Positions 5,986 to 13,631 of a stretch of 20,536 nt of DNA are shown one piece after another. Every line of letters begins with the position of its first letter. Within the stretch, counting starts at the first letter, position 1. The position numbers and the translations under genes are program-made. This DNA is from Clostridia bacterium (GTDB lineage Bacteria; Bacillota_A; Clostridia; Oscillospirales; CAG-272), in assembly GCA_017462445.1 (NCBI GenBank), contig JAFTRB010000048.1:1-20536 (forward strand), written 5' to 3'. The notes under the pieces are model-generated. The model made no database searches and was not told the origin of the DNA. It saw only the letters and a program-made list of their open reading frames with translations.

Positions 5986-7173
5986 ATGAGTGACAGAAAG
6001 GATGAGCCCAAGGTCTGCAGACTGAACCGCGTTGGCGGACAGGCTGTGCTTGAGGGCGTTATGATGAAGGCGGGAGAAAGAACCGTTACCTCCTGCAGAA
6101 ACGAGCAAGGCGAGATCGTTGTCCAGGACGGCTCCTTTGTTTCGGTAAGAAAAAAACACAGAATACTTGATTTGCCGATAATCCGCGGCTTTGTAAACTT
6201 CATTGAGATGATGGTCCTCTCCTTCAAGACCCTTGGCTTCTCGGCAGAGGTTATGGGAATTGATGACGAGGAGGAAAAGAAGAAAAAGGAGGCAGAGGGC
6301 AAAAAGAGCAACACCGTCGACATCATTATGTTCTTCTCTATCATCCTTGGCATTCTCCTGGCGGTGGGACTGTTCTTTATTCTCCCCGCCTATGCGGCAA
6401 AGGGCATCTGCTGGCTCTTCAATCTATTCGTTCCGTCGGTAGCGGTTCCCTCCTTTGCGGTTGCAATAATCGAGGGAATAATGAAGATGATAATTCTTCT
6501 TACCTACCTTGCTTTAGTTACCCTGATGCCCGATATCCGCCGCACCTTCCAGTATCACGGAGCGGAGCATAAGTCCATCGCCTGCTTTGAGGCGGGGGAT
6601 GAATTGACTCCCGAAAATGCGATGAAGCACAGGCGCTTCCACCCCCGTTGCGGCACATCCTTTATGTTTTTGATGATACTTATCGGCATATTTGTCGGTA
6701 TGTTTGTCCGCTTTATTCTCCCTCCCGAGGAGGCATTCGCCTTCAGCTGGCTTCATCCCCTGCTCGTCTCCGCCATCAAGATCCTCCTCCTCCCTCTCAC
6801 CATGGGTATAGGCTACGAGATCCTGATGCTTGCAGGCAAGCACGATAACATAGTTACAAGGATAATCTCCGCGCCCGGTATGTGGGTTCAGCGTATAACC
6901 ACCAAGGAGCCTACCCCCGAGATGCTTGAGATCGCGATCACATCCATCAAATGCGCCCTGCGCGACGACTTCCCCGAATTTATGGAGTTCTATAATTCCC
7001 GCGGCTGGGAAAAGAAGGCGGAGAATACCGAAGAAACCGTTGAAATAGCAGATGATGCTACGGAAGCCGCAGAGCCCGCCGAGGCTGCAACAGACGGGCA
7101 GACCGAGCCCTTGACAAGCGAGGATAATGAAAACAGCGGCATAGCCGACACCGCTTCGGAACAGGCTGAATGA
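5986..7173 (+). CDS. DUF1385 family membrane protein
   Basis: The 395-residue protein carries the hallmarks of DUF1385: GGQAVLEGVMM near residues 17-27, then YHGAEHKSIACFEAG (190-204) and HPRCGTSFMF (219-228). The conserved His, Glu and Cys residues suggest metal binding. Hydrophobic segments lie at about 112-134, 157-182, 224-246 and 254-285, and a Lys/Glu-rich loop (94-107) precedes the first. The C-terminal 50 residues are an Ala/Glu/Thr-rich acidic tail with low complexity. The biochemical role of the family is not established; it is widespread in Clostridia and commonly adjoins prmC, as here. The start ATG has AAAGGAT upstream. Its stop overlaps the prmC start (ATGA at 7170-7173), implying translational coupling. 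Confidence 0.92.
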   Translation: MSDRKDEPKVCRLNRVGGQAVLEGVMMKAGERTVTSCRNEQGEIVVQDGSFVSVRKKHRILDLPIIRGFVNFIEMMVLSFKTLGFSAEVMGIDDEEEKKKKEAEGKKSNTVDIIMFFSIILGILLAVGLFFILPAYAAKGICWLFNLFVPSVAVPSFAVAIIEGIMKMIILLTYLALVTLMPDIRRTFQYHGAEHKSIACFEAGDELTPENAMKHRRFHPRCGTSFMFLMILIGIFVGMFVRFILPPEEAFAFSWLHPLLVSAIKILLLPLTMGIGYEILMLAGKHDNIVTRIISAPGMWVQRITTKEPTPEMLEIAITSIKCALRDDFPEFMEFYNSRGWEKKAENTEETVEIADDATEAAEPAEAATDGQTEPLTSEDNENSGIADTASEQAE

Positions 7174-7985
7174 AGCTAATCGAGGCAATTTCCATCCTGA
7201 GGGATGCAGGAATAGAAAACGCAAGGGGCGAGGCCCGGGAGCTTTTCGCCCACTATGGCGCGCCGAGAGCAATGCTTGTTGACACAGGCTTTGAGCTGGA
7301 CTCCCCCGATATAGCCGAAGCGATCTCCAAAAGAGCTGAAGGCGAGCCGCTGCAATATATCATAGGCGAGGTCGGCTTCTTTCGCGAGATATACCGAGTT
7401 ACTCCCGAGGTGCTTATCCCGAGGGCGGACACCGAGCTTTTGGTGGAATCTGCGGAGGGCAGACTGACGAAGGGCGACCGCATTCTAGACCTATGCACGG
7501 GAAGTGGCTGTGTGGCGATCTCCACTCTGGCAAACAGCGATAGCACCACCGCCCTGGCGGTTGATATATCCGAGGGTGCGCTGGCAATTGCAAAAGAGAA
7601 CGCCGAGCGAAACGGCGTGCTTGACAGGCTCACTCTCCAAAGACGGGACCTGCTCACCGAGGATATCGACACGGAGGGAAAATTTGATGCCATACTTTCA
7701 AATCCCCCCTATATTCCAACCGAGGTTTACAAGAGCCTTTCTCCCGAGATCTTCAAGGAGCCCCGAATAGCCTTTGACGGCGGCGAGGACGGCAGCATCT
7801 TTTACAGAAGGCTTATCCCCCTTGCCCTGGAAAGGCTGGCGGAGGGAGGCTTTATAGCTATGGAGATCGGCTTTGACCAGGGCGAGCTTCTTGCCCGTCT
7901 TGCCGAGGAGAATAGCTGTCGGTGCGAAATACTCCGCGATATAGAAAGCCGCGACAGGGTCGCCGTGCTGACACCGAAAAATTAA
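7170..7985 (+). CDS. prmC: Release factor glutamine N5-methyltransferase
   Basis: The 271-residue enzyme uses S-adenosylmethionine to methylate the Gln of the GGQ motif in peptide chain release factors, raising termination efficiency. The N-terminal helical domain ends in EPLQYIIGE (59-67). It is followed by IPRADTE (83-89; the usual form is IPRPDTE), the SAM-binding motif LDLCTGSGC (106-114) and the substrate-binding NPPY (178-181). The length is typical. Translation begins at an ATG overlapping the DUF1385 stop. No prfA is adjacent in this window, although the two are often close in Clostridia. Confidence 0.96.
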   Translation: MKLIEAISILRDAGIENARGEARELFAHYGAPRAMLVDTGFELDSPDIAEAISKRAEGEPLQYIIGEVGFFREIYRVTPEVLIPRADTELLVESAEGRLTKGDRILDLCTGSGCVAISTLANSDSTTALAVDISEGALAIAKENAERNGVLDRLTLQRRDLLTEDIDTEGKFDAILSNPPYIPTEVYKSLSPEIFKEPRIAFDGGEDGSIFYRRLIPLALERLAEGGFIAMEIGFDQGELLARLAEENSCRCEILRDIESRDRVAVLTPKN

Positions 7986-8028
7986 CCCATCATCACTCAC
8001 AGGCATAAACTGTGGCGAGGTGATGAAT

Positions 8029-9045
8029 ATGTATAGGTCGGACAAACGGCCAAGAATAGCCCTCATCTACGGTGGAGAGGGCAAGGAACACGATGTTTCA
8101 CTGCTGGGCAAGGATCATCTTGCGGGACTTATTGACTCCCGGAAATACCTGCGGACCGATGTGCTTATCGACCGCCTTGGTGCCTGGTACATAGTAGACA
8201 AGGAAAAGATGAGCCCCACCTTCCCCGTAAGGCTTGGGGACAAATGCGGCTTGCTATCTGACAACGGAATTCTGCGAATTGATTGCGCTATTCCCCTTCT
8301 GCACGGCGACCGTGGTGAGGATGGGCGTGTACAGGGACTGCTTGAATGCGCAAATATCCCCTTTATCGGCGCAGATACCGCAACGGGAGCTATCGTATCG
8401 GATAAGGACTACACAAAAAGAATTGCCGAGTCCCTCGGAATACCTGTGGCAAGGGGCGTGAGAATTCCCCGGGGAACACCGCTCTCCGTAGCGAGGGAAA
8501 TGGCAGAGAGCCTGGGCTATCCCCTGTTCCTGAAGCCAACGGGGCTTGGCAGCTCGGTTGGCGCTTACGAGGTCCCTGGCGAAGAGCGGCTGGAGCAGAT
8601 ATACGACGGGGCTATGGCGTTAGGCTCTGACCTGATGCTGGAGGAGCTGATAGAAGACAAGCGCGAGCTTGAGGTAGGCTTCTTCTCCGCGCTGGGCAGG
8701 GTGATACTCACCCATCCGGGCGAGCCAAAATGCGTCGGAACCTACGGCTTCAGCGAAAAGTACGGCGGCTCGACTACGATCAGCGACCGCGCCGAGGTAA
8801 GCGAGGAGATAGCCGAAAAAATCGCCGACTACTCCGCCATCCTGGCAGAGACGCTTAAGCTGCGCCATCTTGCAAGGATAGACTTCTTCCTGAGCGGCGA
8901 GAGGCTACTCTTCAATGAAATCAACAGCTTCCCCGGCTTTACTGCGGAAAGCCTTTATCCGCGCCTTATGGCGAGGGCGGGGATCGCCCCCGACAGGCTT
9001 ATTGATATGATGCTTGAGGACTGCCTTCTTGATAGGCGTATTTGA
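8029..9045 (+). CDS. ddl: D-alanine--D-alanine ligase (ATP-grasp)
   Basis: The 338-residue cytosolic enzyme makes D-Ala-D-Ala for peptidoglycan. Visible motifs are GGEGKEHDVSL (15-25, with the N-terminal catalytic Glu), HGDRGEDGRVQGLLE (92-106), KPTGLGSSVG (169-178), and ARIDFF and NEINSFPGFT (282-305, metal-binding Asp and Glu). A KY pair at 244-245 matches the omega-loop Tyr of ordinary D-Ala-D-Ala ligases, so I favour D-Ala over D-Lac product; the loop is one residue shorter than in E. coli. I chose ATG 8029 because GAGGTG (8017-8022) is six bases before it; a GTG at 8020 and an ATG at 8023 are in the same frame but overlap that site. It follows prmC by 43 bases and overlaps the next gene by 17. 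Confidence 0.93.
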   Translation: MYRSDKRPRIALIYGGEGKEHDVSLLGKDHLAGLIDSRKYLRTDVLIDRLGAWYIVDKEKMSPTFPVRLGDKCGLLSDNGILRIDCAIPLLHGDRGEDGRVQGLLECANIPFIGADTATGAIVSDKDYTKRIAESLGIPVARGVRIPRGTPLSVAREMAESLGYPLFLKPTGLGSSVGAYEVPGEERLEQIYDGAMALGSDLMLEELIEDKRELEVGFFSALGRVILTHPGEPKCVGTYGFSEKYGGSTTISDRAEVSEEIAEKIADYSAILAETLKLRHLARIDFFLSGERLLFNEINSFPGFTAESLYPRLMARAGIAPDRLIDMMLEDCLLDRRI

Positions 9046-9733
9046 CTCGGGCGAGGGCGGCAGAAGCACCCTCGGCTATTTAAGAGGTCTATATCCAAGG
9101 GAGAACATAGTCCTCCTTGTTGACAGAAAAAACTCGCCCTACGGAAAAAGGAGCGAGGAGGAGCTGCAAAGCATCACTGTTGAGAATATAAAAATTCTTG
9201 CCTCTTTTGGCGCAGATGTCATTCTCATCGGCTGCTGCACCGCCAGCGGCGTGTGGGACAGAATGAATATCCGTCCGCCCGATATCGGGGTGGCAAGCAT
9301 AATCTCCCCGACTCTCAGAAGGGCAAGAGAGCTGACGAAGGGGAAAATAGCCGTAATAGCCACCGAGGCGACGGTAAGAGCAAAAAGTTTCGGCGAGGAT
9401 ATCCTCTATTTTGCCACCCAGGAGCTGGTTTCGCTCATAGACTCCGGAATAAATGACGCGAGCATCACGCAGCCAACCCCGGCAAAAATAGAAAAGCTGC
9501 TCTCTCCCCTGGCAGACAGCGGCGCCGAGCTTTTGATACTCGGCTGTACCCATTTTGGCAGGCTTAAAGGGACTATCGGCAAAATTGCGCTGGGCTATGG
9601 CATCGGCACTGTTATCGACTCCGCCGAGGTGGGAGCCCTGTCCCTAATGTCAAGGCACGCCCCAAGGCAGGAAAGCGGAATGACCTATTACCTTACAACA
9701 AAAAACAGCTATGAAAAGGAAAGCCTGCATTGA
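9029..9733 (+). CDS. murI: Glutamate racemase-like protein (divergent MurI)
   Basis: MurI supplies D-glutamate for peptidoglycan using two catalytic cysteines. This 234-residue protein has the N-terminal FDSGEGG (5-11), SPYGKRS (36-42), a first Cys in GCCTAS (C69) and a second in GCTHF (C173), so both catalytic Cys are present. It departs from the family in several places. The usual CNTA is CCTA, and the ACP segment of the second domain reads ATQ. ATVRS reads ATVRA, and the protein is some 30 residues shorter than typical. A TTG start at 9029, nine bases after GAGG (9016-9019), gives the usual MxGVFDSG beginning; a TTG at 9014 is possible but lacks a ribosome binding site. The start lies inside ddl. 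It could be an Asp/Glu racemase with altered specificity. Confidence 0.85.
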   Translation: MIGVFDSGEGGRSTLGYLRGLYPRENIVLLVDRKNSPYGKRSEEELQSITVENIKILASFGADVILIGCCTASGVWDRMNIRPPDIGVASIISPTLRRARELTKGKIAVIATEATVRAKSFGEDILYFATQELVSLIDSGINDASITQPTPAKIEKLLSPLADSGAELLILGCTHFGRLKGTIGKIALGYGIGTVIDSAEVGALSLMSRHAPRQESGMTYYLTTKNSYEKESLH

Positions 9734-9791
9734 ACAGGCGATAAAATACAACAATAAAGTACAGAAAAAGAAAACGGAAAAGGAAAAAGCA

Positions 9792-10160
9792 ATGGCAAAA
9801 TACAGACGCGGTAGAATAAATGATGCGGTGGCAAAGGAGCTGGCAATCGCCCTCGGCAATGTAAGAGAGCCGAAGGTTATCGACAACTTTGTCTCCATTA
9901 CAAGGGCGGAGGTCGCTCCCGACCTCAAATACGCAACGGTCTACTTCTCCTCCATCGGTGACTCGAAGGAGGCGGGAGAGGGGCTTGGTAAATGCGCCGG
10001 TATGCTTCGCCATCACCTGGCAGTAACCTTGAATTTGAGAATCACCCCCGAGCTTCACTTCGTGAAGGACGGCTCTATCGAGCATGGCGCGAGAATTGCG
10101 CAGCTCCTCGAGGAAATCAAAACCGCCGGTGCAGAGAGAGGTGACGGGGATGAGGGCTGA
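9792..10160 (+). CDS. rbfA: Ribosome-binding factor A
   Basis: The 122-residue KH-fold protein assists late maturation of the 30S subunit by acting on the 5' end of 16S rRNA. Typical features are the N-terminal RINDAVAKELA, then KVIDNFVSITRAEVAPDLKY (residues 28-47) and LRITPELHFVKD (82-93) followed by a short helix. I chose ATG 9792, with AAGGA upstream, which gives the normal length. An ATG at 9711 would add a Lys-rich extension overlapping the preceding gene. The gene is paired with nrnA as in many Firmicutes, but infB and nusA, the usual upstream neighbours, are absent. Confidence 0.94.
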   Translation: MAKYRRGRINDAVAKELAIALGNVREPKVIDNFVSITRAEVAPDLKYATVYFSSIGDSKEAGEGLGKCAGMLRHHLAVTLNLRITPELHFVKDGSIEHGARIAQLLEEIKTAGAERGDGDEG

Positions 10161-11130
10161 CGAGCCGAGAAAAATCACCCCCTCCGAGTGCGCCGAGCTT
10201 CTGCTGAAAATTGAAAGGCCTCTCATCCTATGCCACGTTCGCCCCGACGGAGATACGCTCGGCACAGCGGTGGCGCTCGCCGAGGTCTTCGCTGCCCTCG
10301 GTAAAAAGGCGGAGCTTGCCTGCGCGCACCCCGTTCCCGAAAGACTTGGATTTATTACCGAGGGATATTCACTTGCGGAGGATACGGATAACAGAGTGGC
10401 GGTAGCGGTGGATGTAGCCTCGCCCGGCCAGCTCGGAGCGCTTGCCGAGAGGGACATCGAGGTAGCCTGTGTGATAGACCATCACGCGTCCTCCACCCCC
10501 TTCGCTCCGCATTATACGGTAGGCGAGGCATCCAGTGCCGCCGAGGCTCTTTATGAGGTCATAGAGGCGCTTATGTCAAGAGGACTGTCGGTGATGAATG
10601 AGAGAGTTGCCAAGGCGCTCTACACAGCTATCAGCTCGGATACCGGCTGCTTCTGCTACTCCAACTCAACCCCGAAGGCCCATATGATTGCGGCAAGCCT
10701 TCTTGCCTACGGCTTTGATGCGGCGGACATCAACCACCGTCTCTTTCACAGCCACACAAAGGAGCAGATCGTTGCAGAGAGCTATGTAGGCTCGCATCTT
10801 AATACCGCCTTTGGCGGCAGGGTAGCCTACTTTACCCTTACCCTTGACGAGCTTAACTGCCTGGGGCTTTCCCCCGAGCATTTTGAGACGGCTGTCGATG
10901 TTGTCCGCTCGCTAAGAGGTGTGGAGATCGCCATCACCGCCAAGGAGGTGAACGCGGGCGAATTCAAGCTCTCGCTTCGCTCAACAGGACCTGCGGTCAG
11001 CGAGGTTGCCGCCCACTTTGGCGGCGGAGGGCATCTGCGCGCAGCCGGGCTTACTATCCGCTCCGACAATATCGAGGATGCGATCTCACAGGTGCTTGAC
11101 CGCGTGGCGCTTCTCTTGACACATCAATAA
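10150..11130 (+). CDS. nrnA: DHH phosphoesterase, oligoribonuclease/pAp phosphatase
   Basis: The 326-residue protein belongs to the NrnA group, which degrades two- to five-base RNAs and dephosphorylates 3'-phosphoadenosine 5'-phosphate. The DHH domain shows HVRPDGDTLGTA (29-40), AVDVASPG (86-93), VIDHHAS (108-114) and SSDTGCF (162-168), supplying the Mn-binding Asp and His residues. The DHHA1 domain ends in FGGGGHLRAAG (290-300). I chose ATG 10150, which overlaps the rbfA end by 11 bases and is preceded by GAGGTGA (10137-10143) lying inside rbfA. An ATG at 10084 would add an atypical Ser/Arg-rich extension. The rbfA-nrnA pairing matches the usual nusA-infB-rbfA-nrnA-truB order with both flanks replaced. 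Confidence 0.94.
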   Translation: MRADEPRKITPSECAELLLKIERPLILCHVRPDGDTLGTAVALAEVFAALGKKAELACAHPVPERLGFITEGYSLAEDTDNRVAVAVDVASPGQLGALAERDIEVACVIDHHASSTPFAPHYTVGEASSAAEALYEVIEALMSRGLSVMNERVAKALYTAISSDTGCFCYSNSTPKAHMIAASLLAYGFDAADINHRLFHSHTKEQIVAESYVGSHLNTAFGGRVAYFTLTLDELNCLGLSPEHFETAVDVVRSLRGVEIAITAKEVNAGEFKLSLRSTGPAVSEVAAHFGGGGHLRAAGLTIRSDNIEDAISQVLDRVALLLTHQ

Positions 11131-11162
11131 AACCGAATTTGATATCAGAAAGGACTAACAAA

Positions 11163-12038
11163 ATGAAGGTTACAAAGGCAATTATCCCCGCGGCAGGTCT
11201 TGGCACAAGAATGCTCCCCATATCCCACGCAGTTCCCAAGGAGATGCTCCCCATCGTGGATCTCCCCGCGGTATTCTATCTTGTCGAGGAGGCTGTCAGG
11301 AGCGGCATCACCGACATTCTCATCATCACCAACAGGGATAAGGACGCTATGGAGGACTTCTTCGATCTCAGCATCGAATACGGAACAGCTCTCGCGGCAA
11401 AGGGCAAGACCGCCGAGGCACAGCGCCTTTACGATATCGCAAATATGGCAAATGTATTCTTCCTTCGTCAGAAGGAGACAAAGGGCCTCGGACACGCGGT
11501 TGGCAGAGCGCGCAGCTTTGTCGGGGACGAGCCCTTCCTCGTGCTTTACGGCGACGATGTTATCTTCTCCGAGGAGCCTGTTTGCCGCCAGATGATCGAT
11601 GTTTTCGAGAAATACGGCAAGCCCGTCGTGGGCGTCAAGCCTGTTCCTATTGAGCAGGTGCAGAAGTATTGCTCGCTGAAGGTCGACCCCATCGAGGGCG
11701 AAGAGAGAGTCACCTACTGCACGGATATGATAGAAAAGCCCAAGCCCGGGCAGGAGTTTTCCAACCTCTCCATTCTTGGAAGAGTTCTCCTGACGCCCGA
11801 GGTCTTTGACATTATTGATGCCCTCACACCCGGCGCGGGCGGCGAGTATCAGCTCACCGATGCTATGGCAAAAATGGCAAGAGAGGGAGGCGTATACGCC
11901 CTCGACTTTATCGGTGAGAGATACGATATGGGCTCCAAGCTCGGCTTCCTCAAGGCAAATGTTACCAAGGGCCTTACCCACCCCGAGTGCGGCGAGGAAT
12001 TCCGCGAATACATAAAGGCGCTGGCGAAAGAGCTTTGA
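11163..12038 (+). CDS. galU: UTP--glucose-1-phosphate uridylyltransferase
   Basis: The 291-residue enzyme makes UDP-glucose from UTP and glucose 1-phosphate for surface polysaccharides, teichoic acids or glycolipids. Diagnostic segments are IIPAAGLGTRMLPIS (7-21) and PKEMLPIVD (25-33), with LYGDDV, MIEKPKPG, GGEYQLTDAM and the C-terminal RYDMGSKLGFLKA after them. The position normally occupied by Lys in IVDKP is Leu (IVDLP), a small oddity. AAAGGA precedes the ATG. It lies 32 bases after nrnA and one base before rimI, with no promoter or terminator visible in either gap, so it appears to be embedded in the operon. Confidence 0.94.
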   Translation: MKVTKAIIPAAGLGTRMLPISHAVPKEMLPIVDLPAVFYLVEEAVRSGITDILIITNRDKDAMEDFFDLSIEYGTALAAKGKTAEAQRLYDIANMANVFFLRQKETKGLGHAVGRARSFVGDEPFLVLYGDDVIFSEEPVCRQMIDVFEKYGKPVVGVKPVPIEQVQKYCSLKVDPIEGEERVTYCTDMIEKPKPGQEFSNLSILGRVLLTPEVFDIIDALTPGAGGEYQLTDAMAKMAREGGVYALDFIGERYDMGSKLGFLKANVTKGLTHPECGEEFREYIKALAKEL

Positions 12039-12039
12039 T

Positions 12040-12495
12040 ATGGAATTCGCAAGAGCGCTTCCTGCCGACGGAAGAGGGATAGCACAGATCGAGGCGGCGG
12101 TATTCCCCGACCCCTGGAGTCAGCGTGATGTTACCGACCTTGTATGCAACGAGGGCGGAATGTGCTTTGTCGCCCGTGAAAACGGACAGGCCATCGGCTA
12201 TGTCATCGGCAGACTCATTCCACCCGAGTGCGAAATATATCGGGTAGCGGTGCTTCCAGAATACAGAAAAAGAGGCATAGCCTACCGCCTGCTCGACTAT
12301 GCCATCAAGACCTCGCGAGGACGGGGGCTAGAGGTAGCCTTCCTCGAGGTCAGAGCAAGCAACACTCCTGCCATCGCCCTCTATCGGGCATACGGCTTTG
12401 TCGAGGCAGGGATAAGAAAAAACTATTACAGACTTCCCACCGAGGATGCTATAATCATGCTTTACGGCAACAGCACCGACCTCGGCGAGGTATGA
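12040..12495 (+). CDS. rimI: Ribosomal protein N-acetyltransferase (GNAT, RimI-like)
   Basis: The 151-residue GNAT protein resembles RimI, which acetylates the N-terminal Ala of ribosomal protein S18 (other substrates are possible). The acetyl-CoA site is VAVLPEYRKRGIAYRLLDYA (68-87), and LEVRASNTPAIALYRAYGF holds the catalytic Glu and the Tyr near the active site. The ATG begins one base after the galU stop, with only a weak AAAGAG upstream, so translation probably depends on coupling with galU. The rimI-tsaD pairing is common in Firmicutes. The usual tsaE-tsaB genes before it are missing here, their place taken by galU. Confidence 0.88.
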   Translation: MEFARALPADGRGIAQIEAAVFPDPWSQRDVTDLVCNEGGMCFVARENGQAIGYVIGRLIPPECEIYRVAVLPEYRKRGIAYRLLDYAIKTSRGRGLEVAFLEVRASNTPAIALYRAYGFVEAGIRKNYYRLPTEDAIIMLYGNSTDLGEV

Positions 12496-12504
12496 CGGAG
12501 AGAG

Positions 12505-13587
12505 ATGAACATTCTTGCCTTTGAAAGCTCCTGTGACGAGACCTCCTGCGCGGTCGTCTCTCGCGTGGGTGAGCGTTTTATTATCAAATCGAATATTATA
12601 GCAAGCCAGGTGGATACACACCGTCTGTACGGCGGAGTTGTCCCCGAGATTGCAAGCCGCGCCCACATCGAGGCTATAAGCAGCATCACCTACGAGGCCA
12701 TGGCGGAGGCAGGAGTCACTATGGCGGATATCGACGCCGTGGCTGTCACCTCAAACCCGGGGCTTATTGGCGCGCTCCTTGTCGGAGTAAGCTTTGCCAA
12801 GGCGCTCGCTCTTGCAAACGGCAAGCCCCTCATACCCGTCGACCATATAAAGGGGCATATAGCCTCGCTCTACCTTGACGGGGAGGGCAACACGCCAAAG
12901 CCGCCCTTTATCGCCCTTACCGTATCGGGAGGTCACACCGCAATCTACTACATAGAGAGCTACACAAAAAAACAGCTCATCGGCACTACGCGCGACGATG
13001 CCATCGGCGAGGCGTTCGACAAGATCGGGCGGGTTATCGGTATCCCCTACCCTGCGGGCAAGGGCTTTGACGCGCTTGCGACCGAGGGCTTTATCGAGGC
13101 TACGGGTAGCCCTACCGACTTCTACAAGAAATATAAAAGGAGCGATGCCTACCGCGACAGCGAGATGGCGCTCCCCTCCCCTGCGGTCAAGGACGACTCG
13201 CTTGACTTCTCCTTCTCCGGACTTAAGACCGCGGCAATAAATCTCCTTCACCGCTATGAGCAGAGGGGGATACCGCTTCCCCGCGCCCTCTTCGCCGCCA
13301 GATATACCTATGAGGCGGTTGAAGCGGTGGCAAAAAAGCTGGGCATGGCGCTCGACCGCTATCCGGACTGCGACCTGGCTGTATGCGGAGGTGTCGCTGC
13401 AAACTCACACCTGAGACGCCGCCTCTCCGAGCTTGCCGCCTCCAGGCACAGGAGGCTATTTGTTCCTCCGCTCGCCCTCTGCGGTGACAACGCGGCGATG
13501 ATTGGCGCCCAGGGCTACTATGACTTTATATCAGGCAAGCGGGCAGACTCGCGCCTTAATGCCTCGGCTCAGGATAGCGAGGATTAA
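12505..13587 (+). CDS. tsaD: tRNA threonylcarbamoyladenosine transferase TsaD
   Basis: The 360-residue ASKHA-fold protein transfers threonylcarbamoyl to A37 of ANN-decoding tRNAs, working with TsaB and TsaE. Visible features are ILAFESSCDETS (3-14), VPEIASRAH (46-54) and NPGLIGALLVG (84-94). The metal ligands H114 and H118 lie in VDHIKGHI, followed by SGGHT (141-145), DFSFSGLKTA (234-243), CGGVAANS (294-301) and CGDNAAMI (326-333) with its metal-binding Asp. The segment usually written YPGGPxID reads YPAGKGFD, and the loop after it is a little long. GGAGAG precedes the ATG nine bases after rimI. The tsaB and tsaE partners must be elsewhere in the genome. Confidence 0.97.
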   Translation: MNILAFESSCDETSCAVVSRVGERFIIKSNIIASQVDTHRLYGGVVPEIASRAHIEAISSITYEAMAEAGVTMADIDAVAVTSNPGLIGALLVGVSFAKALALANGKPLIPVDHIKGHIASLYLDGEGNTPKPPFIALTVSGGHTAIYYIESYTKKQLIGTTRDDAIGEAFDKIGRVIGIPYPAGKGFDALATEGFIEATGSPTDFYKKYKRSDAYRDSEMALPSPAVKDDSLDFSFSGLKTAAINLLHRYEQRGIPLPRALFAARYTYEAVEAVAKKLGMALDRYPDCDLAVCGGVAANSHLRRRLSELAASRHRRLFVPPLALCGDNAAMIGAQGYYDFISGKRADSRLNASAQDSED

Positions 13588-13631
13588 CTAAAAAAATTTG
13601 CCTTACGGCTTATAGATAGGAATGACTTATA

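Noticed and set aside
6514..7272. 252-codon minus-strand frame opposite DUF1385 and prmC
   Set aside because: It spans the junction of two real genes on the other strand and has no family signature.
8029..9045. VanA-type D-Ala-D-Lac ligase
   Set aside because: A KY pair is kept at the omega-loop position as in ordinary Ddl, and there are no vanH/vanX-like neighbours.
11145..11981. 278-codon minus-strand frame opposite galU
   Set aside because: Long antisense frames are common opposite GC-rich codon use here. The product has no recognisable domain and galU is unambiguous.
13588..13631. Rex operator or separate promoter for rex
   Set aside because: The 44-base gap has no TTGTGA/TCACAA palindrome and no -35/-10 pair with sensible spacing.
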